Numbered from the stretch's first letter, positions 27,911 to 37,800 are shown. The stretch: 64,000 nt of DNA from Streptomyces sp. SAI-135 (GCF_029893805.1 NZ_JARXYP010000002.1:2604001-2668000); one strand, 5' to 3'. The notes: a model not told the origin generated them from the sequence alone. Made by a program: numbers and translations.

Positions 27911-28603
27911 ATGGACATATCCGGGACCCAGCTGCGAGCGCTCCGCGCGGCGCTGTTCACGGCACTCGTCGTGACGCTCAGCACCGCGTCGCACGTGCTG
28001 CTGTCCCGGGCCCCCCTGCCGCTCAACACGGTGGCGGTGGTCGCCGTCGCCGTGTTCGCGCTCAGCTTCGCGCTGGCCGGCCGGGAGCGCGGCTACGGGC
28101 GGATCGCCGCCGTCCTGATCCCGCTGGAGCTGGCCGCCGACACCGTCTTCACCACCGGTCAGCACGTCTGCTACGGCGCCGCGGGCGGCCCGGTCGCGGG
28201 CCCGCTGCGCTCGGTCGGCTGGGACGTGTTCTGCGGCGACGGCACCAGCGTCGGCTCGCCGCTGGCCCGCATGACCGGCACCGACCCCGGCCGGCTGGGC
28301 GGTCTGCTCGCCCACGCCGACCCGCGGACCGCCTGGCTGCTGCTGGGCGCCCATGTCCTGGTCGGCCTCCTCGCGGCCGCCTGGCTGCGCCGCGGCGAGC
28401 GGGCCCTGGCCCAGCTGCTGCGCGCCGTGGCCGCCACGACCTTCCGGCCGCTGCTCCTCGCGGCCGCCGCGCTGACCGTGCGGTCGGCGCCGGAACCGGC
28501 CCGTCCGGTGCGCCCCGGCCGCCGTACGGCCGTCGTGCTCGACGAGATCCTCGTGCACTCCCTGGGACGGCGTGGACCGCCGTGCTCGCCCGCTGTCGCC
28601 TGA
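27911..28603 (+). CDS. membrane protein upstream of a DsbA-like gene
   Basis: A 230-residue protein with about five hydrophobic segments and two cysteines in presumed loop regions (C87 in TTGQHVCYGAAGG and C108 in GWDVFCGDG). The C-terminal 50 residues are Arg/Pro-rich. No family is recognised with confidence. It is followed after 96 nt by the DsbA-like gene at 28700 on the same strand; a redox partnership is conceivable but rests only on proximity and the cysteines. Confidence 0.65.
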   Translation: MDISGTQLRALRAALFTALVVTLSTASHVLLSRAPLPLNTVAVVAVAVFALSFALAGRERGYGRIAAVLIPLELAADTVFTTGQHVCYGAAGGPVAGPLRSVGWDVFCGDGTSVGSPLARMTGTDPGRLGGLLAHADPRTAWLLLGAHVLVGLLAAAWLRRGERALAQLLRAVAATTFRPLLLAAAALTVRSAPEPARPVRPGRRTAVVLDEILVHSLGRRGPPCSPAVA

Positions 28604-28657
28604 GCCGCACCCGCTCGCACAGCACCTGAGCACCACCAGTCCCGACCTACGTATCCC

Positions 28658-28674
28658 CGCACACGACGTGTGCG
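28658..28674. repeat. short perfect inverted repeat upstream of the DsbA-like gene
   Basis: CGCACAC-GAC-GTGTGCG has 7-bp arms and lies 26 nt before the ATG at 28700. It could be an operator or a small hairpin between the two genes; nothing more can be said from sequence. Confidence 0.4.
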
Positions 28675-28699
28675 CGTCCCCTCGATGGAGAACACCACC

Positions 28700-29515
28700 A
28701 TGAGCAAGCGGAACAGCCAGGCCGCGAAGACCGCCGCCCGCGAGCGGCTGCGGCAGGAGCGCGAGCGCCAGGCCAAGCGCGACAAGATCAAGCGGCAGGT
28801 CATCGTCGGCTGCTCCATAGTCGGCGTCCTGGCGATAGCGGGCGGCATCAGCTACGCGGTCGTCCAGGGCAACAAGCCCAGCTACTGGGAAGAGGCCAAG
28901 AACGACAAGCTCGTCAAGCCGGCCAACAGCTCGGGCACCAACGGCACGACGGTCGTCATCGGCAAGAGCACCGCCAAGAAGACCCTGGTCATGTACGAGG
29001 ACCCGCGCTGCCCCGTCTGCGCGCAGTTCGAGCAGACCGTCGGCTCGACCGTCGACAAGGACGTCGAGGACGGCAAGTTCAAGATCCAGTTCGTCGGCGC
29101 CTCCTTCCTCGACGGCAACCTCGGCGGCGAGGGCTCCAAGAACGGCCTCAGCGCCCTCGGCGCGGCGCTGAACGTCAGCCCCGAGGCGTTCCTGAAGTAC
29201 AAGACCGCGATGTACTCCACGAAGTGGCACCCCGACGAGAGCGGCCCGGACAAGTTCAAGGACGACTCCTACCTCATCAAGATCGCGCAGACCGTCCCGG
29301 AGCTGAAGGACAACAAGACCTTCCGGAACGCCGTGAAGAACGGCACCTACGACAAGTGGGCCCTGGTCATGTCCGAGAAGTTCAACAAGGACGGCGTGAC
29401 CGGCACCCCGACCCTGAAGATGGACGGCAAGACGCTGACCGGTTCCGACGGCAAGAGCGCGCCGATGACGGTCGCCGAGTTCAACACCGCGCTGGAGGCG
29501 GCCCTGAAGGGCTGA
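28700..29515 (+). CDS. DsbA-family thioredoxin-fold protein, membrane-anchored
   Basis: A 271-residue protein with a charged N-terminus (1-32), one membrane segment (about 33-54) and an extracytoplasmic thioredoxin-like domain with active site CPVC (C104 and C107, in EDPRCPVCAQFE). Near the C-terminus GVTGTPTLKMDGK provides the cis-proline loop typical of the fold. A GGAG ribosome binding site precedes ATG 28700; an upstream ATG at 28685 is possible. It shares layout with the truncated protein at 1-512 but has a different CxxC dipeptide. Confidence 0.9.
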   Translation: MSKRNSQAAKTAARERLRQERERQAKRDKIKRQVIVGCSIVGVLAIAGGISYAVVQGNKPSYWEEAKNDKLVKPANSSGTNGTTVVIGKSTAKKTLVMYEDPRCPVCAQFEQTVGSTVDKDVEDGKFKIQFVGASFLDGNLGGEGSKNGLSALGAALNVSPEAFLKYKTAMYSTKWHPDESGPDKFKDDSYLIKIAQTVPELKDNKTFRNAVKNGTYDKWALVMSEKFNKDGVTGTPTLKMDGKTLTGSDGKSAPMTVAEFNTALEAALKG

Positions 29516-29534
29516 TCCCCGACTCTTCGGGCAA

Positions 29535-29568
29535 AGAGCGGGCGAACTTTCAGGAGTTCGCCCGCTCT
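29535..29568 (+). terminator. hairpin terminator after the DsbA-like gene
   Basis: AGAGCGGGCGAACT pairs perfectly with AGTTCGCCCGCTCT (14 bp) around a 6-nt loop, 19 nt after the stop codon, followed by CGTTCAT. Confidence 0.9.
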
Positions 29569-29598
29569 CGTTCATACCGGCCAGTAACCTGATCGGCC

Positions 29599-31254
29599 GT
29601 GACCAACAGACAGAGAACAGCCGGTAGCAACTCCCTGTCCCCACGCCGCCGTACGGTCGTCAAGGCCGCGGCGGCCACTGCTGTCCTGGCCGCTCCGCTC
29701 GCCGCCGCACGGCCGGCCGGCGCGGTCGAGGCCCCCGCCTTCCTGCACGGCGTCGCCTCGGGCGACCCGCTCCCGGACGGCATCCTGCTGTGGACCCGGG
29801 TGACCCCGACCGCCGAGGCCGTCCCCGGTTCCGGGCTCGGCCCGGACACCGAGGTCGGCTGGGTCGTCGCCGAGGACAAGGCATTCACGAACGTCGTCGC
29901 CAAGGGTTCCGTCACCGCGACCGCCGCCTCCGACCACACGGTCAAGGCGGACGTGCGCGGCCTCCGGCCCGCGACCGACTACTGGTTCCGCTTCTCGGCG
30001 GGCGGCACCGACTCCCCGGCGGCGCGCACCCGCACCGCGCCGGCGACGGACGCGGCCGTGGCCAACCTCCGCTTCGGCGTGGTCTCCTGCGCCAACTGGG
30101 AGGCCGGCTGGTTCTCGGCCTACCGCCATCTCGCGGCCCGCGGCGACCTGGACGCCTGGCTGCACCTGGGCGACTACATCTACGAGTACGGCACCGGGCA
30201 GTACGGCACCCGTGACACCGTCGTACGGCAGCACGCGCCGACCCACGAGATCCTCACCCTCGCCGACTACCGGACCCGGCACGGCAGGTACAAGACGGAC
30301 CCGGACCTCCAGGCCCTGCACGCCGTCGCCCCGGTCGTCGCGATCTGGGACGACCACGAGTTCGCCAACGACGCCTGGTCGGGCGGCGCCGAGAACCACA
30401 CCGAGGGCACGGAGGGCGCCTGGGCGGCCCGTCAGGCCGCCGCCAAGCAGGCCTACTTCGAGTGGATGCCGGTCCGCACGGCGACAGCCGGCACCACCTA
30501 CCGGCGGCTGCGCTTCGGCAAGCTCGCCGACCTCTCACTGCTCGACCTGCGGTCCTTCCGCTCGCAGCAGGTCGGCGTGGGCAACGGCTCGGTCGACGAC
30601 CCGGACCGCACCCTCACGGGCCGCGCCCAGCTGGACTGGCTGAAGGCGGGTCTGAAGTCGAGTGACACCACCTGGCGGCTGGTCGGCAACTCCGTGATGA
30701 TCTCGCCGTTCGCGATCGGCTCCCTCTCCGCCGACCTGCTCAAGCCGCTCGCCGAGCTGCTCGGGCTGCCGAAGGAGGGCCTCGCCCTCAACACCGACCA
30801 GTGGGACGGCTACACGGACGACCGCCGCGAGCTCCTCGCCCACCTGCGCTCCAACGCCATCCGCAACACCGTCTTCCTGACCGGTGACATCCACATGGCG
30901 TGGGCCAACGACGTGCCGGTGAACGCCGGTACCTACCCGCTGTCGGCGTCGGCCGCCACCGAGTTCGTCGTCACGTCGGTCAGCTCCGACAACCTCGACG
31001 ACATCCTGAAGGTCCCCGAGGGCACGGTCACCGCGCTCGCCGCACCGGTCATCCAGCTCGCCAACCGGCACGTCCACTGGGTGGACACCGACCGCCACGG
31101 CTACGGCGTGCTGGACATCACCGCCGAGCGGGCGCAGATGGACTACTACGTGCTGTCCGACAAGACGCAGCGGAACGCGACCTCGGCCTGGGCGCGTTCG
31201 TACCGCACGCGGACCGGCACGCAGAAGGTCGAGCGGACGTACAGCCCTGTCTAG
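29599..31254 (+). CDS. PhoD-type alkaline phosphatase/phosphodiesterase, Tat-exported
   Basis: A 551-residue secreted metallophosphoesterase. The N-terminus is a Tat signal: RRRTVVK (16-22) then an alanine-rich hydrophobic stretch, with likely cleavage near AGA-VEA (about 42-45). Domain features are [61 protein letters not shown] and TGDIHMAW, which carry the metal ligands of the PhoD family. PhoD enzymes release phosphate from phosphodiesters; PhoP control would be expected from the family, but I did not identify a PHO box. Confidence 0.93.
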   Translation: MTNRQRTAGSNSLSPRRRTVVKAAAATAVLAAPLAAARPAGAVEAPAFLHGVASGDPLPDGILLWTRVTPTAEAVPGSGLGPDTEVGWVVAEDKAFTNVVAKGSVTATAASDHTVKADVRGLRPATDYWFRFSAGGTDSPAARTRTAPATDAAVANLRFGVVSCANWEAGWFSAYRHLAARGDLDAWLHLGDYIYEYGTGQYGTRDTVVRQHAPTHEILTLADYRTRHGRYKTDPDLQALHAVAPVVAIWDDHEFANDAWSGGAENHTEGTEGAWAARQAAAKQAYFEWMPVRTATAGTTYRRLRFGKLADLSLLDLRSFRSQQVGVGNGSVDDPDRTLTGRAQLDWLKAGLKSSDTTWRLVGNSVMISPFAIGSLSADLLKPLAELLGLPKEGLALNTDQWDGYTDDRRELLAHLRSNAIRNTVFLTGDIHMAWANDVPVNAGTYPLSASAATEFVVTSVSSDNLDDILKVPEGTVTALAAPVIQLANRHVHWVDTDRHGYGVLDITAERAQMDYYVLSDKTQRNATSAWARSYRTRTGTQKVERTYSPV

Positions 31255-31260
31255 AGCCTT

Positions 31261-31830
31261 TCAGAGGGTGTCGAGGAAGCCGAGGGCCACCCGCCAGGTG
31301 GCCTCGGCGGCCTCCTCGTCGTAGTCCGGCAGGTCGGGGTCGGTGTAGAGGTGACCGGCCCCGGCGTACCGGTAGATCTCGACGTCGGCTCCGGTGCGGC
31401 CCATCTGGAGATACCAGGCGCTCAGCCAGTCGTCGGTCTCGAAGGGGTCCGGCTCGGCCACGTGCAGCTGGACCGGCAGCTCGTCCGCGGTCGCGTTCGG
31501 CGCGATGTCCGAGGTGCCGTGCAGGAGCAGCAGTCCGCGGGCCCTCTCGTCGCCGAGGGCGAGGGTCTGCGCGACCGAGGCGCCGAGCGAGAAGCCGGCG
31601 TAGACCAGGCCGCGCTCGGAGTAGGGCGCGGCGGCCAGGACGGCCCGCTTGAGCAACTCGTCCTTGCCGATCTCCTCGTTGAAGGCCATGCCCTCCTCGA
31701 CCGTGTCGAACGTGCGCCCCTCGAAGAGGTCCGGCGTCCACACCTCGTGCCCGGCCTCCCGCAGCCGGTCGGCGGCCTGACGGACGGCGGGCCTGAGGCC
31801 GTAGGTCGAGTGAAAGAGCATGATGTTCAT
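31261..31830 (-). CDS. dienelactone hydrolase family protein
   Basis: A 189-residue alpha/beta hydrolase. It begins MNIMLFHSTYGLRPAV. The nucleophile elbow is GFSLGAS with serine in place of the cysteine of classical dienelactone hydrolases; VAEPDPFETDD and a late AGAGHLYTDPDLPD supply the likely Asp and His. The substrate is unknown. It ends 6 nt from the convergent phoD-like gene and diverges from mscS. An upstream start is possible, but 31830 fits the fold. Confidence 0.85.
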   Translation of the reverse strand: MNIMLFHSTYGLRPAVRQAADRLREAGHEVWTPDLFEGRTFDTVEEGMAFNEEIGKDELLKRAVLAAAPYSERGLVYAGFSLGASVAQTLALGDERARGLLLLHGTSDIAPNATADELPVQLHVAEPDPFETDDWLSAWYLQMGRTGADVEIYRYAGAGHLYTDPDLPDYDEEAAEATWRVALGFLDTL

Positions 31831-31948
31831 GAGGCCATGGTGCCAGCCGGTGCCGACGACGCCCGCGCACGGCCGGGACGGGGCCCTACCCACTTCTGGG
31901 CGGAAGTCACATGTTCATGCCCGGCCCGGGCCGGTTAGGTTCGGGGTC

Positions 31949-33079
31949 ATGGAGAACGTACTCCGACCACTGATCGTGGTCGGCGGCTCGGTGCTGCTCA
32001 CTCTGGTGATCGGCTGGGCCACCGACCTTCTGCTGCGCAAGGCCGACGACCGCCACAGCGAGACCCCGCTGTGGGGGCTGCTGCGCCGTGGCCGCATCCC
32101 CTACATGCTCGTGCTGTGCGCGGCCATGCTGAGAGGGGCCTACGACGAGGCGAGGGTGCTGGAGCGGCACAGCGCCGGCATCGGGCAGACGCTGACGCTG
32201 GTGCTGATCGGGGCGACCGCCTGGCTGGTGATCCGGATCGCGGCGGCCATAGTGGAGACGACGTACTCCCGTTACGCGCGTGCCCACCACGACGCCGCCC
32301 GGGTCCGCCGGGTGCGCACCCAGGTCACGCTGATCATGCGGGTGGTCGCGGCGACCGTCGGCGTGGTGGCGGTGGCCGCGATGCTGCTGACCTTCCCGGC
32401 GATGCGCGCGGCCGGTGCCTCACTGCTGGCCTCGGCCGGAATCCTCGGCATCGTCGCCGGTGTGGCCGCCCAGTCCACGCTCAGCAACATGTTCGCGGGG
32501 CTGCAGATCGCCTTCGGAGACATGGTCCGCATCGGCGACACCGTGGTGGTGGACGGCGAGTGGGGCACCGTCGAGGAGATCACACTGACCTTCCTGACGG
32601 TCCGCACCTGGGACGAGCGCCGGATCACCATGCCGGTGTCGTACTTCACCTCGAAGCCGTTCGAGAACTGGTCCCGCGGCACCCCGCAGATGACCGGCAT
32701 CGTCTACTGGCACGTCGACCACACGGCCCCGGTGGAGCTGATGCGCGAGCGGCTGCGGGACATCCTGCGCGAGTGCCCCGCCTGGGACGGCCGTGACTAC
32801 GGCCTCGCCGTCACCGACACGACCCCGAACACCATGCAGGTACGCGCGTTGGTGACCGCCAAGGACGCCGACGACATCTGGACGGTACGGGTCACGGTCC
32901 GCGAACAGATGATCCGCTGGCTCACCGACAACCACCCGTACGCCCTGCCCCGCGTCAACACGGCGGACGCGACGCTGGCGCCGGGGTTCCGGCGGGACGG
33001 CGACCGACGGAACGGCCACAACTCCAACGGCGCGACCGTCGACGGATCCCACGAGCCCCCTCGAACGGGCCGCGGCTGA
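31949..33079 (+). CDS. MscS-family mechanosensitive ion channel
   Basis: A 376-residue protein. Four N-terminal membrane segments lead to the pore-lining helix (AAGASLLASAGILGIVAGVA) and the conserved QSTLSNMFAGLQIAFGDM stretch, then the beta domain (VRIGDTVVVDGEWGTVEEI) and a C-terminal alpha/beta domain. It acts as a tension-gated release valve in osmotic downshock by family. The N-terminus is longer than in E. coli MscS. The ATG at 31949 is preferred to an in-frame start 43 codons upstream. Confidence 0.9.
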   Translation: MENVLRPLIVVGGSVLLTLVIGWATDLLLRKADDRHSETPLWGLLRRGRIPYMLVLCAAMLRGAYDEARVLERHSAGIGQTLTLVLIGATAWLVIRIAAAIVETTYSRYARAHHDAARVRRVRTQVTLIMRVVAATVGVVAVAAMLLTFPAMRAAGASLLASAGILGIVAGVAAQSTLSNMFAGLQIAFGDMVRIGDTVVVDGEWGTVEEITLTFLTVRTWDERRITMPVSYFTSKPFENWSRGTPQMTGIVYWHVDHTAPVELMRERLRDILRECPAWDGRDYGLAVTDTTPNTMQVRALVTAKDADDIWTVRVTVREQMIRWLTDNHPYALPRVNTADATLAPGFRRDGDRRNGHNSNGATVDGSHEPPRTGRG

Positions 33080-33130
33080 CGGCGGTTCACAGCCGACGTG
33101 ACAGCCCGTGGAACACCGCCTGGCGGACGT

Positions 33131-33173
33131 CCCGTCGTGGCACCTCATCGCGGAGATGATCTGCCACGACGGG
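33131..33173. repeat. long hairpin in the mscS-SDR intergenic region
   Basis: CCCGTCGTGGCA (33131-33142) pairs perfectly with TGCCACGACGGG (33162-33173). Inside, TCATC and GATGA add 5 bp around a GCGGA loop, separated by a 2x2 internal loop. A perfect 12-bp palindrome, CGTGGCGCCACG, follows at 33181-33192. The structure lies between convergent genes, so it may be a bidirectional terminator; the repeated GTCGTGGC units hint at a small repetitive element. Confidence 0.7.
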
Positions 33174-33218
33174 AGCCAGTCGTGGCGCCACGTGACCGAG
33201 AGCCCGTCATGGCGCCGG

Positions 33219-33273
33219 CCGGCCCCACCCACCAGGGGCGCGGGAAACTGCGCGACCAGCCACGACGGACCCG
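33219..33273 (+). repeat. dispersed GC-rich hairpin repeat, copy C
   Basis: CAGGGGCGCGGGAAACTGCG followed by CGACCAGCC and ACGACGGACCCGC matches copy B (4823-4874) nearly base for base, with a shortened left arm. It ends 13 nt from the stop of the SDR gene and, with the hairpin at 33131, fills most of the gap between mscS and that gene. Confidence 0.7.
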
Positions 33274-33286
33274 CGCCCGCCCGCCG

Positions 33287-34027
33287 TCAACGCCCCCTCT
33301 CCGCCCCACCATTGACCTGCACAACCTGCGAAGTCACATGTCCCGCCCCAGGCGAAGCCAGCCAGTGCAGCGTGGCGGCCACATCCCCCGGCGTCCCGGC
33401 CCGCCCGTTCAACGTGTCACCGACGAGCCGCTCCCGCCGAGCAGGATCGATGGCCGCCCCGAAGAACTCCGTGTCCTCGACGTACCCCGGTGCGACCACG
33501 TTCGCCGTGATCCCCCGCGGCCCCAACTCCCGCGCCAGATCATGGGCGTACGGATGCAGCCCCGCCTTCGCCGCCCCGTACGCCCCGCTCCCGGACCCCC
33601 GGTAGGCGGCGATGGAGCTGACGAACAGCACGCGCCCGCCCGGCGAGGCGAGCCGGTCCTTCAGTCCCTCGGTGAGCAGTGCCGCGGTCAGCAGATTGAG
33701 CCGGAAGTTCACCGCCCAGTTGTGCGCGACGGCGTCGAGCGGGTCGGAGCCGTCGACGGGCGGTTCGAGCTGCCCGGTGCCCCCGGCACTGTGGATCAGC
33801 ACGTCCACGGTCCCCAGCTCACGCTCCACGAACCCGACGACCCCGCGCACCTGACCGACGTCGGCGAGATCGGCGGCGTACGTCAGCGCCCCGGGCACCC
33901 CCGCCTTCTCCAGCACCCCGGCGCGCCGCCCGAGCAGCAGCACCCGGTCCCCTTCCGCGGCGAACACCTGCGCCGTCGCGAGCCCGATTCCCGTACCGCC
34001 ACCGCTGATCACCACGTTGCGAGCCAT
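33287..34027 (-). CDS. short-chain dehydrogenase/reductase
   Basis: A 246-residue Rossmann-fold SDR. The nucleotide-binding motif is VVISGGGTGIGLATA (near residue 5), followed by HSAGG, the serine in FVSSIAAY and the YGAAK catalytic pair; VNGGAERGR ends the protein. The substrate is unknown. It is convergent with mscS and lies downstream of the antiporter gene on the minus strand, with about 65 nt between them. Confidence 0.9.
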   Translation of the reverse strand: MARNVVISGGGTGIGLATAQVFAAEGDRVLLLGRRAGVLEKAGVPGALTYAADLADVGQVRGVVGFVERELGTVDVLIHSAGGTGQLEPPVDGSDPLDAVAHNWAVNFRLNLLTAALLTEGLKDRLASPGGRVLFVSSIAAYRGSGSGAYGAAKAGLHPYAHDLARELGPRGITANVVAPGYVEDTEFFGAAIDPARRERLVGDTLNGRAGTPGDVAATLHWLASPGAGHVTSQVVQVNGGAERGR

Positions 34028-34092
34028 AACTGCAGCCTACAAACACAGGCTTGGCGAGTTCATCCCGGTTCACCGCAGCGGCGCAGGCGGGC

Positions 34093-35667
34093 TCAGCGCA
34101 GACTACGGACGTCCAGGTGCCGCAGCACCCGGTCCACGACCTCGGGATCGGCCCCCGGCTCACTCCGCGCCGCCAGCACCTCGTGGCGCGCCGCACTCAG
34201 CAGCTCGCCCTGGATCCGCCGCACCCGCTTGAGCCGCCGCCTGGCCTCGCGCCGCTCCTCGTCCCCCATCTCGGGATGGATCCGCACGCCGATCTCGAAC
34301 GCCCGCCGCAGCATCTGCTCGGACAGCTCCTCCGGCAGTTCCTCGACGGCCTCGATCTCCCGCAGCCGCCGCTTGGCCGCCTTCGCCGCCCGGACGGCGA
34401 GGACCTTCTCGAACTCCTTCTCCCGCTCGGTGTCGGCCCGCACCCCCAGCCGCTTCACCAGCCACGGCAGGGTCAGTCCCTGGAGCACCAGCGTGGCCAT
34501 GATCACTCCGAACGCGATGAAGATGATCTCGTCCCGGTCCGGGAAGCCCGCCCCGGATTCGGTCTCCAGAGGAATGGCCAGCGCCAGTGCCACCGACGCC
34601 ACGCCCCGCATCCCGGACCACCACATGATGACGGTCTCCCGCCAACTGGTCGGGATCTCCTCGTCGTAGTCCCGTTTCGCGTGCATCCGCTTGGTGAGCC
34701 AGGTGGCCGGCATCAGCCACGCCAGCCGTACGAGGACGACCACGGCGACGATCGCCGCGGCCCAGCCGAGCATCTCGCCCCAGCGTCCGGACGCGGTCCG
34801 GATCGCGTTGTGCAGTTCGAGGCCGATGAGCCCGAAGGCCACACCGGTGACGAGCGTGTCGACGATGTCCCAGAAGGTGTGCCCGGCCAGCCGGGTCATC
34901 ACGTCGTCGGCGTCGGTGCCGTACTCGGCGAGGAACAGGGCGGTGGTCAGCACGGCGAGCACACCGGAGCCGTGCAGCTCCTCGGCGAGCACGTAGGAGG
35001 CGTACGGCACGAGGACCGTCAGACCGATCTGGAGGGTGGCGTCGCCCAGCAGGTCCATCAGCTTGTTGGCGCCCCAGCCCAGCGCGAGCCCCACGGCGAC
35101 GGCGACCACCGCGGAGAGCACGAGCTCCAGGCCGGCCTCCCCGGCCGTGAACGAACCGCTGACGGCCGCGGCGACGGCCACGTGGTACAGGACGATCGCC
35201 GTGACGTCGTTGAAGAGCCCCTCGCCCTCCAGGATGGACACCAGCCTGCGGGGCAGTCCCAGCTGGCCCGCGACGGCCGTCGCGGCGACCGGGTCGGGCG
35301 GCGCGACCAGCGCGCCGAGCGCGACGGCGGCCGCGATCGGCAGACCCGGCACGATCGCGTGGGCGACCACGGCCACGCACAGCGTCGTCACGAACACGAG
35401 CGCGACGGCGAGCAGGAAGATGGGCCGTTTGTTGGCCGCGAACTGCCGCCAGGAAGTGCGCCGCACCGCCGCGTAGAGAAGGGGCGGCAGCAGGATGGGC
35501 AGGATCAGGTCCGGCGGGATGTCGACATTCGGTACGAAGTCCAGCACCGCGAGCACTATGCCCAGCAGCGTCATCAGCACCGGCGCCGGCAGCCCGAACC
35601 GGTCCCCCACCGGGACGCTGACCAGAGCCCCCAGCAACAACACGAACAACAGGGCCAGCTGATCCAC
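34093..35667 (-). CDS. Na+/H+ antiporter, CPA1/NhaP type
   Basis: A 524-residue protein with about twelve membrane segments followed by a charged cytoplasmic tail of about 130 residues (LAVRAAKAAKRRLREIEAVE and onward). Core motifs are ALGALVAPPDPVAATAVAG and ILEGEGLFNDVTAIVLYHVA, which carry the ion-binding acidic residues of CPA1 antiporters. It probably exchanges sodium (or potassium) for protons at the membrane; the ion specificity is not readable. Confidence 0.9.
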   Translation of the reverse strand: MDQLALLFVLLLGALVSVPVGDRFGLPAPVLMTLLGIVLAVLDFVPNVDIPPDLILPILLPPLLYAAVRRTSWRQFAANKRPIFLLAVALVFVTTLCVAVVAHAIVPGLPIAAAVALGALVAPPDPVAATAVAGQLGLPRRLVSILEGEGLFNDVTAIVLYHVAVAAAVSGSFTAGEAGLELVLSAVVAVAVGLALGWGANKLMDLLGDATLQIGLTVLVPYASYVLAEELHGSGVLAVLTTALFLAEYGTDADDVMTRLAGHTFWDIVDTLVTGVAFGLIGLELHNAIRTASGRWGEMLGWAAAIVAVVVLVRLAWLMPATWLTKRMHAKRDYDEEIPTSWRETVIMWWSGMRGVASVALALAIPLETESGAGFPDRDEIIFIAFGVIMATLVLQGLTLPWLVKRLGVRADTEREKEFEKVLAVRAAKAAKRRLREIEAVEELPEELSEQMLRRAFEIGVRIHPEMGDEERREARRRLKRVRRIQGELLSAARHEVLAARSEPGADPEVVDRVLRHLDVRSLR

Positions 35668-35758
35668 GGTCAGAACTCCGGACAGATCGACAGAACATCG
35701 GTCACTTCAGTCTGCCCGCAAAACGCCCGGACCTGCCGACCGCCGCTCCCGCCGACCC

Positions 35759-36229
35759 TCAGAGAACGCGCCGCATGGCCCGGTGCGGTATCCCCGCGTC
35801 CGGGAACTCCGGCCCGTACGCCACGTACCCGAGCCGCTCGTAGAACCCCAGCGCGTGCGTCTGGGCGTGCAGGTCCACCGCGGCCAGCCCGCGCGCGCGT
35901 GCCGCGTCCTCGATGGCCCGTACCAGCGCCGCCCCCACCCCGAGCCCTCGCGCCGCCTGCGTCACCGCGAGCCGCCCCAGCGAGCCCACCGACGCGTCAC
36001 CGCCGGTCTTGCCGGCGGCCGCGTCACCGGTCAGCAGCCGCCCGGTCCCGAGCGGTACCCCGTCCTCCCGCACGGCCAGCACATGCACGGCCACGGCGTC
36101 GTAGGCGTCGTACTCGATGTCCTCGGGCACGCCCTGTTCGCCGACGAAGACCTCCTTGCGCACCGTGAAGCAGGCCTCACGGTCGCCGGGGTCCTCGGCG
36201 ACCCGCACCTCGTACGCGGGCGTGCTCAC
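35759..36229 (-). CDS. GNAT-family N-acetyltransferase
   Basis: A 156-residue acetyltransferase of the ElaA-like type. It has [20 protein letters not shown] near the N-terminus, the acetyl-CoA loop [18 protein letters not shown] and the C-terminal [19 protein letters not shown]. The GTG start overlaps the rluD stop by 4 nt (GTGA), so it is translationally coupled to rluD. The substrate is unknown. Confidence 0.9.
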   Translation of the reverse strand: MSTPAYEVRVAEDPGDREACFTVRKEVFVGEQGVPEDIEYDAYDAVAVHVLAVREDGVPLGTGRLLTGDAAAGKTGGDASVGSLGRLAVTQAARGLGVGAALVRAIEDAARARGLAAVDLHAQTHALGFYERLGYVAYGPEFPDAGIPHRAMRRVL

Positions 36230-37170
36230 CCGTAGGTCTCCTCACGCACCAGGTCCAGGGCCTGCTGGAGGTCCGCCGGGTAGTCGCTGGCGAACTCCAC
36301 CCACTCGCCGTCCCCGGGGTGCTCGAAGCCGAGCCGCACCGCGTGCAGCCACTGCCGGGTCAGCCGCAGCCGCTTGGCGAGCGTCGGATCGGCGCCGTAC
36401 GTCAGGTCGCCGACACAGGGGTGGCGGTGGGCCGCCATGTGGACGCGGATCTGGTGGGTGCGCCCGGTCTCCAGCTTCACGTCGAGCAGGGAGGCCGCGC
36501 GGAACGCCTCGATGAGGTCGTAGTGCGTGACGGAGGGCTTGCCCTCGGCGGTGACCGCCCACTTGTAGTCGTGGTTCGGGTGCCGGCCGATGGGGGCGTC
36601 GATGGTGCCGCTGGTCGGGTCCGGGTGGCCCTGGACGAGCGTGTGGTACCGCTTGTCGACCGTGCGCTCCTTGAACTGGCGCTTGAGCGAGGTGTACGCC
36701 CGCTCCGACTTGGCCACGACCATCAGCCCCGAGGTGCCCACGTCGAGCCGGTGCACGATGCCCTGGCGCTCGGCGGCCCCGGAGGTGGAGATGCGGTACC
36801 CGGCGGCGGCGAGACCACCGATCACGGTCGTCCCGGTCCAGCCCGGCGAGGGGTGCGCGGCGACCCCGACCGGCTTGACGATCACGACCACGTCGTCGTC
36901 GTCGTGGACGATCTCCATGCCCTCGACGGGCTCGGCGACGATCTGCACCGGGGCGGGCGCCTGCGGCATCTCGACCTCGAGCCAGGCCCCGCCGTGCACC
37001 CGCTCGGACTTCCCGACCACCGACCCGTCGACCGTGACCTTCCCCGAGGCGGCGAGCTCGGCCGCCTTGGTGCGGGAGAAGCCGAACATGCGGGAGATGG
37101 CGGCGTCGACGCGCTCGCCCTCCAGACCGTCGGGCACGGGCAGGGTACGGATCTCGGGAATGGTGCTCAC
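36226..37170 (-). CDS. rluD: RluA/RluD-family pseudouridine synthase
   Basis: A 314-residue enzyme. The N-terminal S4 RNA-binding domain ([20 protein letters not shown], then [10 protein letters not shown]) is followed by the catalytic domain with [16 protein letters not shown], which holds the catalytic aspartate. By family it modifies uridines in the helix 69 region of 23S rRNA; the exact target is inferred. It follows lspA with a gap of about 57 nt and overlaps the GNAT gene. Confidence 0.9.
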   Translation of the reverse strand: MSTIPEIRTLPVPDGLEGERVDAAISRMFGFSRTKAAELAASGKVTVDGSVVGKSERVHGGAWLEVEMPQAPAPVQIVAEPVEGMEIVHDDDDVVVIVKPVGVAAHPSPGWTGTTVIGGLAAAGYRISTSGAAERQGIVHRLDVGTSGLMVVAKSERAYTSLKRQFKERTVDKRYHTLVQGHPDPTSGTIDAPIGRHPNHDYKWAVTAEGKPSVTHYDLIEAFRAASLLDVKLETGRTHQIRVHMAAHRHPCVGDLTYGADPTLAKRLRLTRQWLHAVRLGFEHPGDGEWVEFASDYPADLQQALDLVREETYG

Positions 37171-37227
37171 CCGTCGAGTATGCCGGACGGGTGGGACAGC
37201 CCCGAACGAGCCTGTGGAAAACCCGGC

Positions 37228-37800
37228 TCAGTCCTTGTGGACGGTCCCGTCCGGGTCGAGGCCCTTGAAGGACAGCAGCACGATCAGGATGCCGCCGCAC
37301 ACGATCGCCGAGTCCGCGAGGTTGAACACGGCGAAGTGCTTGGGCGCGATGAAGTCGACGACCGCGCCCTCGAAGACACCGGGCGAGCGGAAGAGCCGGT
37401 CGGTGAGATTGCCGAGCGCGCCGCCGAGCAGCAGTCCGAGCGCGATCGCCCAGGGCAGGCTGTAGAGCTTGCGGGCGAGCCGGGCGATGACCACGATCAC
37501 GGCCGCCGCGATCACCGTGAAGATCACGGTGAAGGCTTCACCGAAGCCGAAGGCCGCGCCCGCGTTGCGGATCGCCTCGAACTTCAGCCAGTCCCCGATG
37601 ATCTCGATCGGTTCGTGATGCTCCAGCCTGGCGACCACGATCATCTTGCTGACCAGGTCGAGGGCGTACGCGAACGCGGCCACCGTGAACAGCACGACGA
37701 CACGGCGCCTGCCCCGGGGCCGCGCCTGGTCCTGCTCCGGCTCGGCCCCCGCCGCCTCTGGAGTATCCGGCGTACCGATGATGCGCTCCGCCTCTGCCAC
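37228..37800 (-). CDS. lspA: lipoprotein signal peptidase
   Basis: A 190-residue type II signal peptidase with four membrane segments. The catalytic aspartates lie in [16 protein letters not shown] and [13 protein letters not shown], and [15 protein letters not shown] is the conserved lumenal block. It cleaves diacylglyceryl-modified prolipoproteins. An N-terminal extension of about 35 residues precedes the first segment. The GTG start has AAGGGA upstream. It follows the DksA-like gene by 61 nt. Confidence 0.95.
   Translation of the reverse strand: MAEAERIIGTPDTPEAAGAEPEQDQARPRGRRRVVVLFTVAAFAYALDLVSKMIVVARLEHHEPIEIIGDWLKFEAIRNAGAAFGFGEAFTVIFTVIAAAVIVVIARLARKLYSLPWAIALGLLLGGALGNLTDRLFRSPGVFEGAVVDFIAPKHFAVFNLADSAIVCGGILIVLLSFKGLDPDGTVHKD

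Noticed and set aside
33108-33605. Plus-strand frame of 165 codons starting MEHRLADVPSW
   Set aside because: Composed of the intergenic repeats and the antisense of the SDR gene; no ribosome binding site or domain.
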